Assembly: GCA_947492525.1 (NCBI GenBank)
Contig: CANLNQ010000009.1
Coordinates: forward strand, 124,001 to 188,000
Source of the DNA: an uncultured Granulosicoccus sp.
GTDB taxonomy: Bacteria > Pseudomonadota > Gammaproteobacteria > Granulosicoccales > Granulosicoccaceae
Direction: 5' to 3'
Length of the DNA: 64,000 nucleotides
Shown here: in pieces, positions 35,415-45,337 of the stretch
How positions within the stretch are numbered: position 1 is the first letter of the stretch
How the letters are laid out: each line of letters begins with the position of its first letter
The notes under the pieces: model-generated
Database searches by the model: none
The model's input: only the letters and a program-made list of their open reading frames with translations
What the model was told of the DNA's origin: nothing
Position numbers and translations under genes: made by a program

Positions 35415-36257
35415 CTAGCGGGACAGCACGCGATCCAGCCACCGTGTGCTCAGAATGCGCTTGAGCACGCCCGCGATGCGAGTCGGTGTCGTCACGTAGT
35501 AACGGGGGCGCGCCTGGCGGCTTTCCAGCGCATGAATCAGCTTGTCGCTCACTGCGCTGCACGGTAGCTCGAAGCGGTCCTTCTTCAGTTTCGGCTCGTA
35601 CAGTCGCGGGCGCAGCAGGGTTTCATAGGCCTCTCGTTGCGCAGAGGATTGCCAGTCTATCCAGCGCTCGAAATGAGGAATGGAATTTTCTCGTATGCGC
35701 GTGCCGATCGGACCCGGCTCTATCAGTACGATCTGAATTCCGGTATGACGCAATTCCAGGCGTAGCGTATCGGTCAGACCTTCCATTGCGAACTTGCTGG
35801 CCACATATGCACCACGAAAGGGCATTGCTGCAAAGCCCAGCACCGACGAGCAATTGACGATCCTGCCATGGCCCTGCGCCCGCATGGCAGGCAGCAGCGC
35901 GTTGATCAGCTCGAATTGGCCGAACAGATTGGTTTCGAACAGTGTTCTGAGGGCATCCCGCGGCAGATCCTCCACCAGGCCCGGTATGGCGAAGGCGCCA
36001 TTGTTGAACAGGGCGTCCAGTTGGCCATGGGTCAGTGCCAGCGCCTGCCGGGCACCCGCCTGCACGCTCTCACTGCTGGCGTAATCCAGCACAAAGGACT
36101 CCAGACCTTCTGCGACAAGGCGTTCACAGTCCTCGGCCTGTCTGCAGGTGGCCAGCACACGCCAACCCCGCTTTTGCAGCGTGCGGGCAGCGTCTAGTCC
36201 GATGCCCGATGAGCAACCGGTAATCAGAATGGAACGTTGCTTCATGCGGTAGGCCAC
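35415..36257 (-). CDS. SDR family oxidoreductase
   Basis: A 280-residue classical SDR. It has the TGCSSGIGLDAA glycine motif, LFNNGAFA, catalytic Ser in NCSSVLGF and the Tyr-x-x-x-Lys motif in YVASK. The C-terminal PRYYVTTPTRIAGVLKRILS extension is seen in short-chain dehydrogenases that act on lipids or steroids, often annotated as SDR family NAD(P)-dependent oxidoreductase. The start may be 36257 or the internal ATG at 36245 (MKQRSILITG). It follows the glycosyltransferase gene by 65 bp on the same strand. Its substrate is unknown. Confidence 0.88.
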   Translation of the reverse strand: MAYRMKQRSILITGCSSGIGLDAARTLQKRGWRVLATCRQAEDCERLVAEGLESFVLDYASSESVQAGARQALALTHGQLDALFNNGAFAIPGLVEDLPRDALRTLFETNLFGQFELINALLPAMRAQGHGRIVNCSSVLGFAAMPFRGAYVASKFAMEGLTDTLRLELRHTGIQIVLIEPGPIGTRIRENSIPHFERWIDWQSSAQREAYETLLRPRLYEPKLKKDRFELPCSAVSDKLIHALESRQARPRYYVTTPTRIAGVLKRILSTRWLDRVLSR

Positions 36258-36322
36258 AGTGATGGAGGGGAAGAGGTCGGGGACTCTGGCAGTATTGCAT
36301 CACACCGGCAGATCGATGGATT

Positions 36323-37675
36323 CTACCCGCTTGTCAACGTCAGTGTGTCGAGCTCCTGCCAGGCCGAGTCTTCGCGGACCACGGCTGTCGGCTCCATTGG
36401 CAAGCCGATCAATGGCAACAGGGACTGCGCGTAGTCACGCAGTTGGTGGTGTGCCCGGATACACGCTTGCCGCTGGCCGGATTTTTCGGGCGAATCGGTG
36501 TAAACGGCCGCCTGCAGGGCCTTGTCGATGGCATCAATATTGTCGATATCCGCCTGAAGCAGCAGGGACAGCAAGGGTGCATCGAATCCGGTAGCGCCTT
36601 CATGGATCACCACCGGTTTGCCCAGACTCGTGGCCTGCAGGGCATCGCGGGGGTAGGGGTCCATGCGGGATGAGACGTACAGCGCATCGGCTGCTGTCAG
36701 CCAGGAGTCTGTGTATCGGGCACGGTCAAGCAGGTGAAGTCGCCCCTTCAGCGTGTGCCGAGGCAAGCTGCGCAGCCACTGCTTCATGTCCCGAGAACGA
36801 TTGCCGATCCAGCAGAAATGCAGATCATCGTGTCTGGCACACAGGCGTTGCGCGGCCAGCACGAAGTGGTCGAAGCCTCGGCGGCGGCTGCCGCGGCCGG
36901 TGCCGATGATCAGTCGGTCTTCCTTGCGCAGGCCGAGTTGGCGACGCAGGACGTCGCTGTTGTTCTTCATCCGGCTGTCTATCGGCTCCAGTCCCGGGGC
37001 GCTGACCTGCACCGAGCCGCTGATGAAGGGTTCGTGGTAGCCGAATTCTGTTCGCACGGTTGCCGAGGAAAAGACCAGGTGTCTGGCCAGGTGAGCGATT
37101 TCGTTGACTTCCGGTTGCAGGCAATCGGCCTGAATAACGGCCGAGGTCTCATGCAGCAGAGCAACGCAGCTCACCCCCGCCTGCTGCGCAGCCTCCAGCA
37201 GGTCTCCCGTATGGCTGCCGTTGAAGATGGCATGCCGACAGCCGCAGTCCTGAAACGGGTTCTGTAGTCTTGGGTCAGAATCGGCCTTCATCACGATCGT
37301 CTCGGCGATATCCATGAAGCGGGGTAGAAGGCTGCCTCCGTGCTTGAGCAGAACCCGCACATCGATGTCGTATTCCCGTGAAAGCACGCGTGCCAGTGAC
37401 AGCAGCAATCGGCTGGCGTCTGTGGCCTTGGCATTCTGGCCAACCAGCAGGACCGATCTTGCGGTACCGGGGCTGAAGCCAGGGTTGCGGACAGTTGCCG
37501 ATCTCGTCTGTCGATGCAGTGCCTGTTGTTGACGACAGAGGCGCCACCGATGAGCCATCGCGCCTCTCACCCGTTGCCACCGTTGGCGACAGTGTTGCCA
37601 CAGCATTTCTCTGGGGTTCGTCACAGGGGCTTTTGCTCGGTACTTGTTCATGACAGGGAACCGCATGTCCGGCAA
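36323..37675 (-). CDS. Glycosyltransferase, GT4-like (GT-B fold)
   Basis: A 450-residue protein with a basic N-terminus (about 60 residues) and two Rossmann-like domains. The C-terminal half holds LIIGTGRGSRRRGFDHFVLAA and the donor-site region DALYVSSRMDPYPRDALQATSLGKPVV, in which a Glu of the usual EPFG(L)xxxEA motif is replaced by Asp-Pro-Tyr-Pro. This is typical of group 1 glycosyltransferases. It probably acts in cell-surface polysaccharide synthesis in the cytoplasm. Alternative ATGs exist downstream at about 37663 and 37651. It stands between the TRAP permease and an SDR gene, with no other polysaccharide genes nearby. Confidence 0.82.
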   Translation of the reverse strand: MPDMRFPVMNKYRAKAPVTNPREMLWQHCRQRWQRVRGAMAHRWRLCRQQQALHRQTRSATVRNPGFSPGTARSVLLVGQNAKATDASRLLLSLARVLSREYDIDVRVLLKHGGSLLPRFMDIAETIVMKADSDPRLQNPFQDCGCRHAIFNGSHTGDLLEAAQQAGVSCVALLHETSAVIQADCLQPEVNEIAHLARHLVFSSATVRTEFGYHEPFISGSVQVSAPGLEPIDSRMKNNSDVLRRQLGLRKEDRLIIGTGRGSRRRGFDHFVLAAQRLCARHDDLHFCWIGNRSRDMKQWLRSLPRHTLKGRLHLLDRARYTDSWLTAADALYVSSRMDPYPRDALQATSLGKPVVIHEGATGFDAPLLSLLLQADIDNIDAIDKALQAAVYTDSPEKSGQRQACIRAHHQLRDYAQSLLPLIGLPMEPTAVVREDSAWQELDTLTLTSG

Positions 37676-37762
37676 CCGTGGAATTTCCGGCGGATAGGCG
37701 AGATAGCGGTGAATGAAACAGGTAACTTGAGCGATTGTGTTGTCATCGGATCAGGAAGGTGG

Positions 37763-39043
37763 TCAGCTGAAGAGCAATGACGGGATAAACAGGGAGATGC
37801 CCGGTACATAGGTGATGATCATCAGGACCACGAGATTGGCCAATACAAAGGGCCAGACGCCGCTGATGATGGTTGCAACCGGCTTGTTCAGGGTGGAGGA
37901 GGCGACAAAGATGTCCAGGCCGAAGGGCGGCGTGATCATGCCAAGGCCTATGTTGAGAGAGACGATCATGCCGAAATGCACCGGGTCCACGCCAAGGGAG
38001 GTGGCCACCGGAAACAACGGAGGGACCAGTATCAGCAGCGCCGAATTCGGGTCGATGAACATGCCGGCGATCAGGAAGCACAGATTGACTGCGAGCAGGA
38101 AGGTAACCGGGCCGGCGTCGATGGCAACCAGAAATTCGCTGATATGCTGCGGCACCTGGGCCAGGGTCACGAAGAAGGAGAGCATGCCGCCCATGGCCAG
38201 CAAGACGAAGATGATGGCGGTGGACAGAGCACTGGCTTCGACGATATCTGCCAGCTGTCGCAGGCTCAGATTCCTGTAGACGAGCATTTCCACCACGATG
38301 GCATAGACCACGCTCACGGCTGCTGCCTCGGTGGGGGTGAAGATGCCGGAATAGATGCCGCCGAGAATGATCACCGGCATGCCGAGCGCCCAGGTGGCTG
38401 ATCGCAGCGCGGCGAATCGTTCGGCTGCCGAGGTTCGTGCCGCGGCCAGCAAGCCCTGACGGCGAGCTTCCCAGGAGACCAGCAGCGCAAAGGCGATGCC
38501 CAGCACCAGACCGATGGCCAGTCCACCGGCAAACAGCCTGGCAATGGAAGTGCCGGTCATCCAGCCATAGATGATGAAGGTGATGGACGGTGGTATGAGC
38601 AGAGCGGTTTCGGCGCTGGCGACCAGCAGGCCGAGACTGAATCGCTCGGAGAATCCACTGCTGCGCATCTCCGGATAGACCATGCGTCCCATCGCGGCCA
38701 CGGTGGCAGGTGCAGATCCCGATACCGAGCCGAATGCCATGGAGCCGCCAATAACGGTATGTCCCATGCCGCCGCGCGAATGACCCAGCAGACTCTTGAC
38801 CAGATGCGTCAGACGGTTGGCAATCTGCCCCGAACCCATGAGTTCGGCGGCCAGTATGAAGAAAGGGACCGCCAGCAGTGTGGAATGGTTGATACCGCCC
38901 ACCATCTTCTGGATCAGGGAGACGTCCGGCAGATTGGCGTAGAAAACGGTCTTGGTGGCCAGCGCGGGTATCAGCAGCACCAGAAACATCTCGAAGCCCA
39001 GCACCAGCAAGGCCAGGGCGATCAGTACGATGAGCGCGATCAT
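37763..39043 (-). CDS. TRAP transporter large permease subunit (DctM type), second system
   Basis: A 426-residue protein with about 12 TM segments. It starts at the ATG at 39043, overlapping the small permease stop by 4 bp; the longer in-frame upstream extension only reads through the small permease gene. Motifs such as GSVSGSAPATVAAMG, LLIPPSITFIIYGW, FTPTEAAAVSV and ITPPFGLDIFVASS are typical of the family. It works with the proteins at 39040-39567 and 39587-40630. Confidence 0.94.
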   Translation of the reverse strand: MIALIVLIALALLVLGFEMFLVLLIPALATKTVFYANLPDVSLIQKMVGGINHSTLLAVPFFILAAELMGSGQIANRLTHLVKSLLGHSRGGMGHTVIGGSMAFGSVSGSAPATVAAMGRMVYPEMRSSGFSERFSLGLLVASAETALLIPPSITFIIYGWMTGTSIARLFAGGLAIGLVLGIAFALLVSWEARRQGLLAAARTSAAERFAALRSATWALGMPVIILGGIYSGIFTPTEAAAVSVVYAIVVEMLVYRNLSLRQLADIVEASALSTAIIFVLLAMGGMLSFFVTLAQVPQHISEFLVAIDAGPVTFLLAVNLCFLIAGMFIDPNSALLILVPPLFPVATSLGVDPVHFGMIVSLNIGLGMITPPFGLDIFVASSTLNKPVATIISGVWPFVLANLVVLMIITYVPGISLFIPSLLFS

Positions 39044-39567
39044 TGGGCGGCAGGGGGCGAGGTGGGTGAGGAGTCCGCCTGTGCACCTTGCGGGCGGCGA
39101 TCGATACGGCCGGTGAGACTCAGACCATAACGCAGGGCCAGCAGGCAGAAGCCACCCAGCGGCGCGGCGTAGATCCAGCCCATGGGAATATCCAGTGTCG
39201 GGCTGCGTTGACCGGTTGCCAGCACGAAACGCACGAGTTTGAAGGACAGCCAGGCCATGTACAGCGAGGCCAGAAGTCCGATTGCGTCGATACACCGGTA
39301 TAGCGCGAGACGCAGCGCGGGTCTCAGTTTCTCGCGCAGACTGTCAATGCTGACATGGCGCCCGCGTTCAAGCGCCAGACCGAGACCGCCGAAGACCAGA
39401 AAGATGTTCAGCAGGCGCACGGCCTCTTCGGTCCACGCCAGATCACTGGCATGCTGAGGTGCGAAGGTGCGTACCAGAACATTGGCGAAGAACAACACGA
39501 CCATGCTCAGAAAGATCGTGATCAGCCAGACGCGCTCCATGCGTCTGATCAGCGCGAGGCCAGTCAC
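39040..39567 (-). CDS. TRAP transporter small permease subunit (DctQ type), second system
   Basis: A 175-residue membrane protein with four TM segments. It has the conserved DLAWTEEAVRLLNIFLVFGG and RGRHVSIDSLREKL segments of DctQ-type subunits. The binding protein ends 19 bp upstream and the large permease overlaps by 4 bp. Confidence 0.92.
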   Translation of the reverse strand: MTGLALIRRMERVWLITIFLSMVVLFFANVLVRTFAPQHASDLAWTEEAVRLLNIFLVFGGLGLALERGRHVSIDSLREKLRPALRLALYRCIDAIGLLASLYMAWLSFKLVRFVLATGQRSPTLDIPMGWIYAAPLGGFCLLALRYGLSLTGRIDRRPQGAQADSSPTSPPAAQ

Positions 39568-39586
39568 AGCCGGAGAAACGCGGTGA

Positions 39587-40630
39587 CTACAGCGCGTTAT
39601 AGGCTTCGTCGTAGACCTGCATCAGTGCGTCACCTTCATCACCGGCGCGTTCCAGATAGGCATCGCGTGCCTTGTCGAACACCAGCGCTCGCATGGTCGT
39701 GCGTTCTTCATCGCTGATTTCACGAATGTCGATATCGCTCTGACTGATGATATCCAGCGCCGCTTTCACGGCATCGGCCTTGTGACTGCCGAGTTCGGGA
39801 ATGACGGCATGAAAGGCCTCGGTGATGATGCTCTGGTTTTCTTCACCGATACTCTGCCACCAGCCGGGATTGAACAGCACGACATCTTCCATGGCACCGT
39901 GATTGGACAGCACCAGGTACTTCTGGACTTCGTGGAATTTCATGCGCTGGATCGTATCCAGCGGATTTTCCTGGCCATCGACGACACCGGTTTGCAGAGA
40001 GGTGTAGAGCTCGCCGAAGGGCAGGGCAATGGCGCTGGCATCCAGGGCATCGAACTGTTCGATCAGGATCTTCGAGTCCATGACCCGAAACTTCTGGCCA
40101 TTGAAGGCATCGATGCTGTCCAGCGGCTTGTTGGATGTGAAATTCTTGCGCCCGTTCGGCCAGAGTGCGATGGCCTTGACGCCTTTCGCATCGAAGGAGT
40201 CGAGCAGGGCTTGCCCGAAGGAACCGTCACGCAGCGTCTGCGCGTCGGATTCATCGGCCGGCAGCAGAAAGGGGATATCCAGAATCGACACCGCGGCATT
40301 GAATCCGCCGAGGAAAGCCGCCGGTGATACGGTCGCTTCCAGAGTGCCCAGCTGCACGCTCTCCGTCATTTCGCGTTGTCCGCCCAGCTGACCTTGCGGA
40401 AAGATCTGGAACTCCACGGCCCCACCACTGCGTTCTGCAACCAGGTCTGCGACTTTCTGCAGATGCACATGACGTGACTGCTGGTCCGATTCGAGATGGC
40501 CAATGCGAGCCGTGAATTCAGCCGCGAGGGCGCTGCCACCGCTTATCAGGCTGGCTGCAAGAATGCCGGCGATGGAGAAGATTCCCTTGGCTGCCAGTGG
40601 CCTGGACAAAAGCATCCGTCGTGTGGTCAT
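39587..40630 (-). CDS. TRAP transporter substrate-binding protein (DctP type), second system
   Basis: A 347-residue periplasmic binding protein. The ATG at 40630 (MTTRRMLLSRPLAAKGIF) gives an N-terminus with Arg-Arg and a hydrophobic stretch ending near SALAAEF, which could be a Sec or Tat signal; a TTG at 40663 is less likely. The fold contains GGAVEFQIFPQGQLGGQREM and the conserved RVMDSKILIEQFDALDA region around the carboxylate-binding Arg. It is the first gene of a three-gene operon. This family often binds hexuronates or other sugar acids, but the substrate is not fixed by sequence. Confidence 0.93.
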   Translation of the reverse strand: MTTRRMLLSRPLAAKGIFSIAGILAASLISGGSALAAEFTARIGHLESDQQSRHVHLQKVADLVAERSGGAVEFQIFPQGQLGGQREMTESVQLGTLEATVSPAAFLGGFNAAVSILDIPFLLPADESDAQTLRDGSFGQALLDSFDAKGVKAIALWPNGRKNFTSNKPLDSIDAFNGQKFRVMDSKILIEQFDALDASAIALPFGELYTSLQTGVVDGQENPLDTIQRMKFHEVQKYLVLSNHGAMEDVVLFNPGWWQSIGEENQSIITEAFHAVIPELGSHKADAVKAALDIISQSDIDIREISDEERTTMRALVFDKARDAYLERAGDEGDALMQVYDEAYNAL

Positions 40631-40793
40631 GAGTTGCTGTTCCGGAGAGGGGGTGTCGGGCAATGACTGAAGATTGCCCGACGGGAGTCATGTTACTTTC
40701 CCCACTACCATACCAGCGCATCCGACTATTTCAAGCGAAATATGTCAGGGATATGACTGTCAGTTCAGTTCGTCACAGACGAATGGCGTGTCC

Positions 40794-40824
40794 GATTCGA
40801 CGCACTGATCCAGTGCGCCGAATC
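40794..40824 (-). terminator. Stem-loop after the second RND operon
   Basis: GATTCGACGCACTG pairs with CAGTGCGCCGAATC (13 of 14 pairs, 3-base loop), 13 bp beyond the stop of the RND permease at 40837. It has the position of a terminator for the minus-strand RND operon, upstream of the TRAP promoter, but no U-tract. Confidence 0.5.
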
Positions 40825-40836
40825 GCTGTGGCGTCG

Positions 40837-43800
40837 TCAGACGGCGTGTCCGACGGTGGCCTTGCTTCGGTTGACTTGCTGCAGCTCTTCGGTCAGCTCG
40901 CGATTCGCCGCACCCTTGGATGTCGAGAACCCGGCCAGCAGACGATAGGCCACGGGGGTCAGGAACAGGGTGAAGAAGGTGGCGATACCCAGTCCTCCGA
41001 CAATGACCCAACCCAGAGCCGTTCTGGCTTCCGCGCCGGCACCCGATGCCAGTACCAGTGGCACACCACCCAGTACGGTCGAGAACAGCGTCATGGCGAC
41101 GGGTCGCAAGCGTATCGTGGCGGCCTGCAGTGATGCCTCGGCCACGCTCATGCCTTCATCACGCAGCTGATTGGCGAATTCGACAATCAGAATGCCGTTC
41201 TTGGCCATGATGCCTACCAGCAGTACCAGGCCGATCTGACTGTAGACGTTCAGACTGGTGCCGGTCAGGTACAGGGCGAAGACCGCGCTGGCCAGGCCGA
41301 AGGGCACCGTGAACATGATGATAAGAGCGCTGACAAAACTCTCGAACTGCGCCGCGAGCACCAGAAACACGATGACAATGGCAAAGCCGAAGGTCAGTGC
41401 CAGGCCACTGGAGGTTTCGTTCAGGGAAGCCGCTTCAGCCAGTGGAATCAGTCGCATGTCGCTCTCCAGCAGAGGCGTTGCAATGCCCTCGAACTCCTGC
41501 ATCGCGGTACGCAGTGCCATCTCCGGCGTCAGGCTTGCGGTGATGGTCACGGCTCGCGATCGTTCTTCGCGCGGCAGGGAAGGGGCTATGGCCGATTCGG
41601 TGAGCGAGGCGATGGTGGACATCGGCACGATGCGGCCATCAGATGTGCGCAGGAACAGATTGGCCAGATCGGTGGGGTCGTTTACCGGCTGGGTGGTGGA
41701 CAGCAACTTCACGGCCACGGCACGATCCTCGATGAACACATCGCCGATGTCACGCCCATCGAGCACCGATTGCATGGCCGCTGCCAGTCCGGTGATATCG
41801 ATGCCCAGGTCTGCAGCCCGTTCCCGATCGATGCTGATGGAGAGCTGTGCCTGATTGGTCTCGTAGCCCAGCTCCACCCGTCCGAAGCGCGGATCCTGTT
41901 CCAGCTGCTCGACGATGCTGTCGGCCGTTGATGCCAGTGTCTGGTAACTGCTGCCTGCGATTGCCACTTTCAGGCCCGAGCCGGCACCACGAATGCCCAG
42001 ACTGTTCGGCTGGATGGCGAAGGCACGTACGCCGGGAATGGTGCGCAGACCCGCGTTGATGTCATCCACGATATCCTGCTGAGAGCGGTCTCTGTCTTCC
42101 CAGGGTTTGAGTGTCACCACCATGAAGCCGCTGTTGCTGCTGCCGCCTCGGCCGGCCAGTGAGAACACGTTTTCCGCCTCGCCTTTTTCCACCAGGGGCT
42201 GCACGATGTCCTCGATCTTGCGCAACTGGGCAGCGGTGTAGTCCAGGCTGACCCCCTGCGGTGCAGAGATGCGCAGCAGAGCCACGGAGCGATCTTCGCG
42301 TGGAATGAGTTCCTCGGGAACCGATGCCAGGGTAAACCATGCCAGCGCTGCCATCAGCAGGCTGCCACCCACCACAAGCCAGGGTACACGCAGGCAACCC
42401 TTGAGAACGCTGGCATACAGGTCGGCGCACAGATTGCCAAAGCGCCTGACCGGGTTGCGCGACGCCCTTTCCTGATTGCGCTGTGCTGTCTCTGCGTCGG
42501 CTGAGTTCGGGGCGTCCTTGAGCAGGCGGGAGGCCAGCATGGGACACAGCGTCAGGGCGACCATGGACGAGATCGTTACTGCAATGGCGAGTACAAAGCC
42601 GAATTCGCGAAACAGACCACCGGCCTTGCCCGGCAGGAACGACAATGGTACGAACACCGCAGCCAGGACAGCTGTTGTGGTGATGACGGCGAAGAACACC
42701 TGACGGGTGCCGATGACAGCCGCCGCCTTGGGGCCGGCACCGTCGTTGCGTCGATTGACGATGTTTTCCAATACCACGATGGCGTCATCGACCACCATGC
42801 CGGTTGCGAGCAGCAGGGCCAGCAAGGTCAGGATGTTGATGGAAAAACCGGCAAGCCAGATACCTGCCACAGTGCCGATCAGGGCAACAGGCAGGGTGAT
42901 TGCCGGAATCAGCGTGGCGCGCCAGTTGAGCAGAAAGACGTAGATGATCGAGATGACGATGGCGATGGCCAGCGAGATCGACAGCAGAACCTCCTTGATG
43001 GAGCCACGAATGAACACGGCATCATCGCTGGTGACACGGACTTCCATGCCTTCGGGCAGACTCTGGTTGAGGCGGTCGGTGACGGCGCGCACATCGTCGG
43101 AGATCTCGAGCGTGTTGGAACCGGCCTGCCGAATGATGCCCATGCCGATTCCGGTGCGGCCATTGGCGCGCAGGGAGCTGGAACCGATGTCGGCACCCAG
43201 GGTTACCGTGGCGATATCGCCGATACGGGTGCGTTCGTCGATCAGCAGTGTCTCGAATTCTTCGGCTGAATTGACGGTAGCCGTGGCGCGCACGGAAAGA
43301 TCCTGAGTGTCGCTGGAGAGCGAACCCGCTGGCGTATCGAAGGCGGCATCCTCCAGCGCGCCTGCCAGGTCAGCGATGCTCAGACCACGACTGGCCAGTT
43401 TCGTCTGGTCCACATCCACTCGAAACACCTGCTCACGATCGCCATAGACCTGGACATCGGCGACGCCGTTGACAGCCGTGTAGTTGTCGACGATCTGGTT
43501 CTCGACAATGATGGTCATCTCCTCGGCACTCAGCCTGTCCGAGGTGACGGCCAGGCGCATGACCGCCTCGGCGTCACTGTCTGCCTTGACGATCCGCGGA
43601 TCATCGACATCCTCTGGCAGATCGCGTGACACGCGCGCTATGGCATCGCGCATGTCGGAGGCGGCAACGTCCAGATCGGTTGATTCCTTGAAGTCCACGG
43701 TCACCCGGCTACTGCCGAACGAGGAGGAGGAGGATATCGATTGCACGCCCGGTACCCGCCCCGCGGCGGACTCGATCACCGCAGTTACCTCGCGATCGAT

Positions 43801-44037
43801 GGTTTCCGGTGACGCACCGGAGTAGGTGGTGGTCACGCTGATGACCGGGCTGTCGACCGCAGGCAGTTCACGGATTTCCACACCGACGATGGCGGCGAGG
43901 CCGGCGACAATGACCAGCAGGCTCAGTACCGTGGACAGCACCGGTCGGCGTACGAACAGGGAGGTGAAATCATTCTTGCTGGATGACAGTGAACTGTCAT
44001 CTGGTGGCGTCAAATGCCCTTGCGTGTCGTTGCTCAT
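40837..44037 (-). CDS. RND efflux transporter permease subunit, second system
   Basis: A 1066-residue RND pump. An N-terminal polar tail of about 25 residues precedes TM1. TM4 has TGMVVDDAIVVLENI with the Asp pair, and TM10 has GIMAKNGILIVEF with the expected Lys. The porter domain has the family segments FGSSRVTVDFKES and SLPEGMEVRV. It overlaps the adaptor gene by 4 bp. As with the first RND operon, no outer-membrane channel gene is linked. Substrates are unknown. Confidence 0.95.
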   Translation of the reverse strand: MSNDTQGHLTPPDDSSLSSSKNDFTSLFVRRPVLSTVLSLLVIVAGLAAIVGVEIRELPAVDSPVISVTTTYSGASPETIDREVTAVIESAAGRVPGVQSISSSSSFGSSRVTVDFKESTDLDVAASDMRDAIARVSRDLPEDVDDPRIVKADSDAEAVMRLAVTSDRLSAEEMTIIVENQIVDNYTAVNGVADVQVYGDREQVFRVDVDQTKLASRGLSIADLAGALEDAAFDTPAGSLSSDTQDLSVRATATVNSAEEFETLLIDERTRIGDIATVTLGADIGSSSLRANGRTGIGMGIIRQAGSNTLEISDDVRAVTDRLNQSLPEGMEVRVTSDDAVFIRGSIKEVLLSISLAIAIVISIIYVFLLNWRATLIPAITLPVALIGTVAGIWLAGFSINILTLLALLLATGMVVDDAIVVLENIVNRRNDGAGPKAAAVIGTRQVFFAVITTTAVLAAVFVPLSFLPGKAGGLFREFGFVLAIAVTISSMVALTLCPMLASRLLKDAPNSADAETAQRNQERASRNPVRRFGNLCADLYASVLKGCLRVPWLVVGGSLLMAALAWFTLASVPEELIPREDRSVALLRISAPQGVSLDYTAAQLRKIEDIVQPLVEKGEAENVFSLAGRGGSSNSGFMVVTLKPWEDRDRSQQDIVDDINAGLRTIPGVRAFAIQPNSLGIRGAGSGLKVAIAGSSYQTLASTADSIVEQLEQDPRFGRVELGYETNQAQLSISIDRERAADLGIDITGLAAAMQSVLDGRDIGDVFIEDRAVAVKLLSTTQPVNDPTDLANLFLRTSDGRIVPMSTIASLTESAIAPSLPREERSRAVTITASLTPEMALRTAMQEFEGIATPLLESDMRLIPLAEAASLNETSSGLALTFGFAIVIVFLVLAAQFESFVSALIIMFTVPFGLASAVFALYLTGTSLNVYSQIGLVLLVGIMAKNGILIVEFANQLRDEGMSVAEASLQAATIRLRPVAMTLFSTVLGGVPLVLASGAGAEARTALGWVIVGGLGIATFFTLFLTPVAYRLLAGFSTSKGAANRELTEELQQVNRSKATVGHAV

Positions 44038-45236
44038 GGTTGGGCGGCCTGTGTCGTGGCAGCGTTGGCTGCAGCCGTATTCTCACCCGGTGCCGGCCGG
44101 TTGCCGGAGCCTTGCCCACCGGGTGCATTGCGCGGGGCACCCTGTATGCGTATCTGGGAACCGGGGCGCAAGGTCAGCAGACCTTCTGTAATCACTTCAT
44201 CGCCTGCGGCCAGTTCACTGGCCACCAGGACCGACTCGGGGTTGCGTTGAATGATCTTCACCGGAATGCGCTCGGCCTTGTCGCCGTTGGCTCGCCACAC
44301 GAAGGAGCCTGTGGAATCCCACTGGATGGCCAGGGGGTCGACGGCCGGGTAGGTTTCTCCGTTGAACGCCAGAGACAGGTTGAATGACATGCCGGGTCGC
44401 AGCGTGTCGCTCTGGTTGTCCAGCTGTGCCTCGACCGGCAGGGTTCGGCTGTCACTCTCGACACGACTGCTGATACCGGTGATGAGGCCCTGATGAACGC
44501 GTGAGGGATTGGCTTGGGCTGTGGCCTCGAGCGCCTGGCCGACCTTGATCTGATTGGCGAATCGTTCGGGCACCCAGAATTCGAGCACGATGGTTTCACG
44601 GTTGTCGATCGTGACGATCTCGGTCTGGGTCGTGACATAATTGCCTGAATCCACAGCCACCAGTCCCACGATGCCATCAATGGGTGCGGTGATCTTTCGG
44701 CGGGCCAGGGCCAGCTCTGCTTCACGTAGCGCCAGATTGGCATCGGCCAGATCGGCGCGGCTTCTGATCAGTTCTGCCTCGGTCGTGGTGCGGGTACGAT
44801 AGAGTTGTGCCAGTCGCGCTTCATCCACAGCTGCATTTTCGGCAGTACGGGCAGCACGGTCGCGGGCGAGACTTTGCTCGTCGTCATCAAGCAGGGCCAG
44901 CACATCACCCTTGCTGACTTGCTGGCCGGACTTGACCAGTACGTCGGTCAGCAGACCGCTGGATAATGGCACGACACTGACCGAGGCAAGCGCCTTGCCG
45001 CTGCCAACCGCCTTCAGCCGATCGTTGATGACAGCGTCCACCACCGGTTTCACAACGACCAGTGCTGCTGATGGTCCTCTGCCACCCGGGCCACCTTCAC
45101 CGCCTCGCCCACCTGAACCTGCCTGCGCTGTTTGTGCCCCATCGGAGGGCGTCGTGCCCTGAGACTGGGACCACCAGTAGGCCGTCGCTGCCACAACGAC
45201 GATAGCGGCAAGGCCGCCTGATTTCCAGGATTTCAT
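44034..45236 (-). CDS. RND efflux periplasmic adaptor subunit, second system
   Basis: A 400-residue membrane-fusion protein. The ATG at 45236 gives an N-terminal TM anchor (GLAAIVVVAATAYWW), a Gly-rich linker (about residues 40-60), a lipoyl domain (VKSGQQVSKGDVLALLDDD), a short helical hairpin, ITAPIDGIVGLVAVDSGNYV, then beta-barrel and membrane-proximal domains. The C-terminal tail is Ala/Asn/Gln rich. It is divergent from the alkaline phosphatase operon, with a PHO-box-like element between them. Confidence 0.93.
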   Translation of the reverse strand: MKSWKSGGLAAIVVVAATAYWWSQSQGTTPSDGAQTAQAGSGGRGGEGGPGGRGPSAALVVVKPVVDAVINDRLKAVGSGKALASVSVVPLSSGLLTDVLVKSGQQVSKGDVLALLDDDEQSLARDRAARTAENAAVDEARLAQLYRTRTTTEAELIRSRADLADANLALREAELALARRKITAPIDGIVGLVAVDSGNYVTTQTEIVTIDNRETIVLEFWVPERFANQIKVGQALEATAQANPSRVHQGLITGISSRVESDSRTLPVEAQLDNQSDTLRPGMSFNLSLAFNGETYPAVDPLAIQWDSTGSFVWRANGDKAERIPVKIIQRNPESVLVASELAAGDEVITEGLLTLRPGSQIRIQGAPRNAPGGQGSGNRPAPGENTAAANAATTQAAQP

Positions 45237-45337
45237 GCTTGTGAGAATCTCATGCACTTTTTGAAGATCATGACAAAACCTGCACCTGTAAATGTAACAA
45301 GTTGTATTTGACACGAAAGGAGCCGCTCCCCGCGGCT

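Noticed and set aside
37743-39086. 447-codon minus-strand frame overlapping the TRAP large permease in another frame
   Set aside because: The translation is Arg/His-rich and has no membrane segments, while the other frame encodes a complete DctM protein.
39044-39295. N-terminal extension making a longer TRAP permease
   Set aside because: The extension is the shadow of the small permease gene, and the ATG at 39043 gives the usual length and the ATGA overlap.
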